Shown here: in pieces, positions 38,435 through 41,871 of the stretch
Position numbering within the stretch: position 1 is the stretch's first letter
How the letters are laid out: each line of letters opens with the position of its first letter
IMG/VR virus record: IMGVR_UViG_3300034061_000726
Location: 1-41,871 of that record
Strand: one strand, 5' to 3'
DNA from: a virus
Length of the DNA: 41,871 nucleotides
Program-made: the position numbers and the translations under genes
Notes under the pieces: generated by a model
What the model saw: the letters and a program-made list of their open reading frames with translations, nothing else
Database searches by the model: none
What the model was told of the DNA's origin: nothing

Positions 38435-38822
38435 CGTATTCTACTGTGAGCGAAATTCCTGGGGTGGTTCCAAACGTCTTGACCCCAGTCATGGTTGTGA
38501 TCTGATCGTCATCTAACCACAGGATGCCGTTGAAAACGTCCAAAGTCTTTAGGTAGTTGTCAACGTCTCCGCCAGGCCACCGCCGCTTGGTGGTCTTCGG
38601 CCGACCGATGGTGAACACCACAGTCAACCGAAGACCACCCACCAGAGGGAGTCGAGCACGCGACTTGAGTTCGTCCTTGAACTCGCTCGACCCCAAATAA
38701 GCGGCAGCTTGCTTCCTGAACTTCGTGTAGTTCTTGCCGTAGTAGGGCTTACCGAATCGGGTGAATCGGGGCCGAGACGCCGGCACAGGCTCCAACGGAA
38801 AGTTCAGGCGCAACTCAGGCAT
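38355..38822 (-). CDS. RusA-like Holliday junction resolvase
   Basis: The 155-residue product has the RusA signature P-G-G-D-V-D-N-Y-L-K-T-L near residues 83-94 and W-L-D-D-D-Q-I near 102-108, giving acidic catalytic residues for branched-DNA cleavage. It occupies the position of T7's gp3 endonuclease. ATG 38822 overlaps the SSB stop (ATGA). It overlaps the primase gene by 80 bases, which is long. Confidence 0.9.
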   Translation of the reverse strand: MPELRLNFPLEPVPASRPRFTRFGKPYYGKNYTKFRKQAAAYLGSSEFKDELKSRARLPLVGGLRLTVVFTIGRPKTTKRRWPGGDVDNYLKTLDVFNGILWLDDDQITTMTGVKTFGTTPGISLTVEYDENQQQVCSARTVPKLRFNRQPRKIR

Positions 38823-39478
38823 CAGAAGTTGACGTCCTCCACGTCTTCTTCCGCCTGGGCACTCCCCCCATCCGAGGCCACAACCTCTTCCTCCGCGGGT
38901 GCTTCGTATCCGTTTTCGGATTCAAAGCCGAAGTCCTTGAACGATCCGCTTGAGAACTCGACAAGTTCGAGCACCTGAACCGCCAAGACGCGAAGGCTGA
39001 CGCCTGCGCCCACAGACGGAACGTAGTAGGGGAACAGCTCGTACCCCACCTTGATCGTAGAGCCAGAGCCAATCTTCGTAGTCGAAGCGAGGGGCTTGCC
39101 CTTCGAGTCGAACAGGCGCGGCTTCTGATTCCATTGGCGATCCTTGCCGCCGGCGACGGCCTTGAGCTTGAACTTGAATTCAATCTCGCCCGTCTCGTTG
39201 CCGTCCTCGTCCACGACGGGGCGGTAGGGCTTCTCCGACTCCTTGACCTTCGCCTTGTTGCCGGCCTTCTTGCGAAGCTCTTCGAGAGTCGTGCGAACCT
39301 GGTTGACGTGAGACTGATCAATCGTGGCGATCAGGCTTTCAGCGTCCTCAGCGCTCAGGCGCAGATTGACGCTGTACACACCGTTCGGATCGAAAGTGCG
39401 GTCGGGCTCGGTAAGACGAGGCCAAGCCGCAGTCCCTGAAGGGGTAGTGCCACGCTGATACTTCTTCTTGTCTGACAT
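38822..39478 (-). CDS. Single-stranded DNA-binding protein (T7 gp2.5-like)
   Basis: The 218-residue product has the phage SSB (DUF2815-like) pattern with a basic, strand-rich OB-fold core (G-S-T-I-K-V-G-Y-E-L-F-P-Y-Y near residues 138-151) and an acidic C-terminal tail ending V-E-D-V-N-F, the usual partner-binding end with an aromatic last residue. ATG 39478 has AAGGAG seven bases upstream. It is the first gene after the RNA polymerase. Confidence 0.9.
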   Translation of the reverse strand: MSDKKKYQRGTTPSGTAAWPRLTEPDRTFDPNGVYSVNLRLSAEDAESLIATIDQSHVNQVRTTLEELRKKAGNKAKVKESEKPYRPVVDEDGNETGEIEFKFKLKAVAGGKDRQWNQKPRLFDSKGKPLASTTKIGSGSTIKVGYELFPYYVPSVGAGVSLRVLAVQVLELVEFSSGSFKDFGFESENGYEAPAEEEVVASDGGSAQAEEDVEDVNF

Positions 39479-39506
39479 GAGAATCTCCTTGAACTGAAGT
39501 CAACTT

Positions 39507-39527
39507 AGGGTGTTTACACTACACCCT
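39507..39527 (-). promoter_or_regulatory. Leader hairpin before SSB gene
   Basis: On the minus strand AGGGTGT and ACACCCT form a 7-bp stem around a 7-base loop. A GTAAAC half-palindrome spans the loop and right arm. It lies 18-19 bases after the predicted -10 box. Confidence 0.6.
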
Positions 39528-39543
39528 TTTAAGTAATTCACCC

Positions 39544-39572
39544 AAGATACCAAAGCCATCTAAAGATGTCAA
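39544..39572 (-). promoter_or_regulatory. Sigma70-like promoter for the replication block
   Basis: On the minus strand a perfect TTGACA, 17 bases, TATCTT. The -35 box overlaps the RNA polymerase stop codon. Its spacer differs from the early promoters, so it is not a close duplicate of them. Confidence 0.65.
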
Positions 39573-41871
39573 GAGAAATAGTAGTCACTCTGCATGACAC
39601 CAGAGATATCCAAGGTTCCCTTTGGTGGAACGGGGGGCAATGTTACCGATGCCGGCAGCAAAGACTGAATTTGATCCGAAAAATTCGTAAGAATGTCCTG
39701 CTCAAACATCTTACAAGTCATTTCTCGGACAGTCGTGGACAGAACGCCGGCATCGGCCGCGAGAACTGCAATCTCATCGTGAGTGCTTCGGATTGAAGAC
39801 ACACCGTAACCTTCGTTCATTCTGTTCACGGTCATGCCGAGCAGCCCGCCAATTCCGTCCAGCCCGTGGATGAAATTAGGAGCAATAGCATTCTTAGTCT
39901 TCCTCGTGTCGATCTTCCCATTTCCGACCCTGATCTGATGCTGACGAATGACTCGACCAATTGACGTCTTGATGTTCATCGAATTGGTTTGTTCATAGCG
40001 CATGTCAATGAAGAAGTTGTTTGGCGTCCACCACATTGGAGTGACGTCGTTTTCGACGCACAACTGAGCAACTTCCTGGAGCCAGGACATGCATACCTGT
40101 GCTGAACCAACCACCTGCGAGATTGACTGCCAGATGATTTCAGCCAAGTAAGCACAGGGCTTGTACGTCTCTTCTCCAAAGGGGTTGACCTTGTGCTTTG
40201 ACTTCATCGTCTCGTAGAACCACTCAGTCGTGTACGTCTTGCAGCTGTAGAACGTAGACCCATATGGGAGAGTCATCGTCTGCCGCTTTGTCGTAGACCG
40301 GTTGATGCCGAAGGAAAGCCAAAGCTTTGCGTATGGATTCGTGTCTGATGTAAGACGCTGCTTGACCACTTCAGCGACTTGACCGTAGATGTCGTTTGGC
40401 TCGTCGCGCTGCAAGCAGTTCGTAGCCATAGCACCGACAGAATCTCGAAGCAGCAATGAGTACAACTGAAGACCTTGAGTCGTAGCGTCCATCGAGATCG
40501 GGAGCCGGCTCATGTAGCCATTGCCGTGCTTCCTGTACCCAGCCCACTCCACACAGCCGGCCAGGAACTGAAGAGGCTTGTCAGCCGACGCCCAGTCATT
40601 CACGTCTGTTGGATTTTCGCCAATCGCCCTAATCCAACTGTCGTTGTCGTTGACCCAATCGATTCGCTTTTGAAACGAAAGCTTGTCGTGACCAAAGCAG
40701 TTTGCAATGTGGATTGCAAGCCAACCGACGTTCGTGTCATCAATCGGCTTAGCCTCATCAAACATCAGCAGACCCTTAGCAACATCCGGCCCTTGAGGCT
40801 GAAGGTAATACGGGATCGGATATTCACGCCCACGGAAATCAAGTTGCCGTGGATACCAAATTGGCCTGGACTTGAACTTGTTGGCTAGATAGAGGATCTT
40901 CGAGATCTGAAGTTTCTTCGACTGAAGTCGCTCATTCTCGAAGTGAATCCGGGCGGCTTCTTTGCGCCACCGACGGCGCGCGTCTTCGTTCGTGTCGATG
41001 TCCGACGGCTTCGATGGAATGATCGCCTCAACCGCCGGAATGCCGTTGATCTCTCGCCCATTCTCCCAGCAATGCTGAAACGTCTCGAACACAGTTTCGT
41101 TGATCCGAAACGCCGTGCGTTGCAGAGTGTTTACTGCGTTGTAAACTTCAGTCATTCCCGAAGCTTCAACGACCTGGTTGTAGTTCTTCGACCGGCTCTT
41201 GATCAATGGGCGGTTTCGAGCGAAGATGATTCCATACCCACCGTGGACAGGGCGCTTCCAGTCAATAGGCGTTTCCACCATAGGCAAGTAGACGGGCTTG
41301 AGGAGCTCTCCCGCCTTGTGGGCGTTCTTGAGCCAAGACATCAACTCGTCCGTAGGACGCACAAGCGTGACGGATTTGCCGAGGACGTTTGACCTAGTGA
41401 CGATGTCAATGATCCCGGTTGACTCGCGCATCAACTCAATGCAGACAATGCCGACTTGAACCAAGTCCTTCTTGTCCCAGGCGGGCAACGGCACGTTCGC
41501 TATCATCGCCGCCTTCTTGATGAACTTGGCCTTCTTGTTTGCGCTCAGGTTCTTGTTGACGATTCTGTGTGTCGAGTTCCAGAACGACGGCTCGTTGTCC
41601 CGAATGTGGCGGAATTGAACTTCATCCTCAAGCAGCCGAGCAACTTGGGTTGCTGTGCTGACAATCTTCCTGTTCTGGCTGATGCAGTCAAGCACGGCTT
41701 GCGACGTAATCGCAGCAATGACGTTTGCCGGCAGTTGGGTCAAATAAGGATGCGCTCGATGCCGGCGACCTGGGCGTCGAGCCGATTCGGAAATCCAGCG
41801 CTTGATTGATTCTTCGAGCTTGGAGACGCACTCACCCAACAACCGCTGGCCGGCGTCCGTCGTGCTCTCAA
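39569..41871 (-). CDS. Single-subunit phage RNA polymerase, main part (partial at window end)
   Basis: This is all but the first 29 residues of the about 796-residue T7-type polymerase (start at 469 in the other contig end). Motifs: S-M-D-A-T-T-Q-G with catalytic Asp (near residue 491), K-R-Q-T-M-T-L-P-Y-G-S with catalytic Lys and Tyr (near 559-568), and T-H-D-E-I with the second Asp (near 727). The C-terminus S-D-Y-Y-F-S resembles the T7 foot. A perfect GTTTAC-N6-GTAAAC palindrome lies at 41129-41146. The product is expected to read phage promoters I could not identify. Confidence 0.95.
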   Translation of the reverse strand, partial: ESTTDAGQRLLGECVSKLEESIKRWISESARRPGRRHRAHPYLTQLPANVIAAITSQAVLDCISQNRKIVSTATQVARLLEDEVQFRHIRDNEPSFWNSTHRIVNKNLSANKKAKFIKKAAMIANVPLPAWDKKDLVQVGIVCIELMRESTGIIDIVTRSNVLGKSVTLVRPTDELMSWLKNAHKAGELLKPVYLPMVETPIDWKRPVHGGYGIIFARNRPLIKSRSKNYNQVVEASGMTEVYNAVNTLQRTAFRINETVFETFQHCWENGREINGIPAVEAIIPSKPSDIDTNEDARRRWRKEAARIHFENERLQSKKLQISKILYLANKFKSRPIWYPRQLDFRGREYPIPYYLQPQGPDVAKGLLMFDEAKPIDDTNVGWLAIHIANCFGHDKLSFQKRIDWVNDNDSWIRAIGENPTDVNDWASADKPLQFLAGCVEWAGYRKHGNGYMSRLPISMDATTQGLQLYSLLLRDSVGAMATNCLQRDEPNDIYGQVAEVVKQRLTSDTNPYAKLWLSFGINRSTTKRQTMTLPYGSTFYSCKTYTTEWFYETMKSKHKVNPFGEETYKPCAYLAEIIWQSISQVVGSAQVCMSWLQEVAQLCVENDVTPMWWTPNNFFIDMRYEQTNSMNIKTSIGRVIRQHQIRVGNGKIDTRKTKNAIAPNFIHGLDGIGGLLGMTVNRMNEGYGVSSIRSTHDEIAVLAADAGVLSTTVREMTCKMFEQDILTNFSDQIQSLLPASVTLPPVPPKGTLDISGVMQSDYYFS
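41129..41146. promoter_or_regulatory. GTTTAC palindrome inside RNA polymerase gene
   Basis: Perfect arms with a 6-base centre, inside the coding sequence. Chance occurrence of the full dyad is low, but it encodes ordinary residues (V-Y...V-N). Confidence 0.45.
41491..41871. repeat. Terminal overlap of contig, right copy
   Basis: Repeats 1-381 with three differences (41570, 41663, 41744). All three fall at third codon positions of the RNA polymerase gene and are synonymous. Confidence 0.93.

Noticed and set aside
1-41871. CRISPR arrays, tRNA or rRNA genes
   Set aside because: No regularly spaced direct repeats with unique spacers and no cloverleaf-like segment with tRNA consensus ends were seen by eye on either strand.

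Overview
The window is one essentially complete genome of a lytic T7-like podophage (Autographiviridae type), assembled as a circularly permuted contig in the reverse orientation: every gene I support reads on the minus strand. The evidence is a single-subunit RNA polymerase, gp2.5-type SSB, RusA resolvase, TOPRIM primase-helicase, family-A DNA polymerase, gp6-type exonuclease, portal, scaffold, gp10-type capsid, tail tubular A and B, gp13-gp16-like internal virion proteins, a fibre with a T7-type N-terminus, and small and large terminase. The host cannot be named; the early promoters are near-consensus sigma70 promoters, so it is a bacterium with ordinary housekeeping transcription. The first 381 bases repeat the last 381 with three differences, and this overlap lies inside the RNA polymerase gene, so the contig ends are assembly ends and not the phage's physical ends. 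The physical ends most likely lie near 7.1-7.3 kb, between the last late gene and the first early promoter.

Reading along the minus strand, the early region (about 7100 down to 469) holds twelve annotated small genes and a 30-codon membrane ORF, arranged as cassettes. A cassette typically has a sigma70 promoter, a short hairpin at the predicted 5' end of the RNA, a 16-bp palindrome (GTTTAC-N4-GTAAAC) just before the first start codon, one or more genes, and a terminator. Three of the cassettes also have a second palindrome at the last stop codon. In seven of the nine start-site copies the palindrome centre supplies the Shine-Dalgarno sequence. Gaps between cassettes carry small hairpins with an ATGATAG loop. 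The early block ends with a terminator and a palindrome just ahead of the RNA polymerase gene, which crosses the contig junction (469 to 1, then 41490 to 39569).

The middle region (39478 to 32535) carries replication and nucleotide genes: SSB, RusA, primase-helicase, three small genes, DNA polymerase, a LAGLIDADG-type homing endonuclease wedged between polymerase and exonuclease, the exonuclease, and a DUF1599 (nucleotide-modification-associated) protein. A sigma70-like promoter overlaps the RNA polymerase stop codon and probably serves this block.

The late region (32533 to 7292) carries virion and packaging genes. Unusual points are a lipoprotein-like gene and a 36-codon membrane gene between scaffold and capsid; a 15-bp inverted repeat that buries the capsid ribosome binding site; a 2030-residue fibre built from about a dozen tandem modules; a long hairpin after the terminase block; and a terminal cluster with an HNH protein, Lys-rich small proteins and an HEXXH protein. 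I recognised no endolysin and no T7-type phage promoter.

The most original signal is the early-region code: sequence-invariant palindromes combined with leader hairpins whose structure is conserved but whose sequence varies. It looks like an undescribed transcriptional or translational control system.
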